Assembly: GCA_047967505.1 (NCBI GenBank) | Contig: CM106540.1 | DNA from: Dipteris shenzhenensis | Lineage: Eukaryota; Polypodiophyta; Polypodiopsida; Gleicheniales | Reading direction: 5' to 3' (one strand) | Length of the DNA stretch: 64,000 nucleotides | Part shown: positions 63,795-64,000 of the stretch, in pieces | How the letters are laid out: every line of letters begins with the position of its first letter | Position numbering within the stretch: position 1 is the stretch's first letter | The notes under the pieces: model-generated | What the model was told of the DNA's origin: nothing | The model's input: the letters and a program-made list of their open reading frames with translations, nothing else | The model's database searches: none | Translations under genes and position numbers: made by a program

Positions 63795-64000
63795 TGTAAT
63801 GGACCGGAATCTCTAGTTATCCTCAAATTCTTGATTTCTACCCCATTTGTGCACACTCTAGAACTCTATGGCTGTTTACCAAGCCCTCCGGCCTTAATGC
63901 TACAATAAGCATCCCCGTGACCCCTATGTCTAGTACTTCTTTACCTATCCTATTCATTTCCTATTCTAGACTGACTAACTATGTGCATGAGACTTATCCT
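63795..64000 (-). repeat. 5' LTR end of the large minus-strand element (partial)
   Basis: Matches 57592-57800 with divergence. Preceded on its left by the primer binding site complement (gctctgataccca). Confidence 0.65.

Larger units (their letters stand above)
57592..64000 (-). mobile_element. Old minus-strand LTR retrotransposon, extends past the right edge
   Basis: 3' LTR 57592-59201 (starts TGCCATGATATGAGTACC after polypurine gagcaagaggga, ends …cattaca). 5' LTR end at 63795-64000 continues off the window. The primer binding site (tgggtatcagagccac, minus strand, ~63778-63793) lies next to the 5' LTR. The two LTR segments visible (57592-57800 and 63795-64000) share many words but are clearly diverged. 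The interior has no intact ORF on the minus strand and contains later insertions. Confidence 0.65.

Noticed and set aside
1-64000. CRISPR arrays, tRNA or rRNA genes, bacterial operons
   Set aside because: No regularly spaced identical repeats with unique spacers, no cloverleaf or rRNA signature recognised, and gene content is that of a plant nuclear genome.

Overview
This window looks like intergenic and intronic DNA from a large plant nuclear genome. It holds chromodomain-bearing Ty3/gypsy elements, Ty1/copia fragments, L1-type LINE debris with plant-type ORF1 (DUF4283 plus zinc knuckle), a BED/hAT transposon, a TRIM, and one split host gene with plant-like introns. No bacterial gene layout, tRNA, rRNA or CRISPR array was seen. 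The sequence does not settle the lineage; a seed-free plant or gymnosperm with a large, old repeat load would fit.

Layout: 0-5 kb holds a possible transposase-like ORF, a ~745 bp purine-only tract, minisatellites, hairpins and local duplications. About 5.2-11.1 kb may be one decayed DNA element: degenerate ~90 bp and ~80 bp repeat arrays at its two sides, a BED-finger fragment, a broken protein-kinase-like gene on the minus strand, and a clean 694 bp TRIM nested inside. About 14.8-24.4 kb is a graveyard of LINE pieces in both orientations. 24.7-36.0 kb is a rearranged gypsy chromovirus (Gypsy-1) with a duplicated 5' region, one copy of which carries an intact-ORF hAT element (25666-29032); the other copy supplies the empty site. 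36-38.3 kb is an LTR mosaic.

39105-40761 holds five C-terminal exons, with consistent splice phases, of a host gene resembling ANTI-SILENCING 1 (a BAH-RRM protein acting on transcripts of genes that contain intronic heterochromatin). A gag-only LTR element (TR-GAG type, 41329-45152) sits just upstream and may separate these exons from the rest of the gene.

45.6-57.5 kb is a stack of copia elements (minus strand) interrupted by an LTR-like insert rich in W-box-like repeats and by a 5'-truncated, nearly intact second gypsy chromovirus (Gypsy-2, 51504-56258). From 57592 to beyond the right edge lies an old minus-strand LTR element with ~1.6 kb LTRs. It contains a LINE ORF1-like fragment, a dispersed ~380 bp repeat also found in Gypsy-1, and CT microsatellites.

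Nearly everything here is mobile DNA or its remains. Only the hAT transposase and the ASI1-like exons look able to encode intact protein; Gypsy-2 is close, with a few frameshifts. All coordinates of degenerate elements are approximate unless terminal motifs are quoted.
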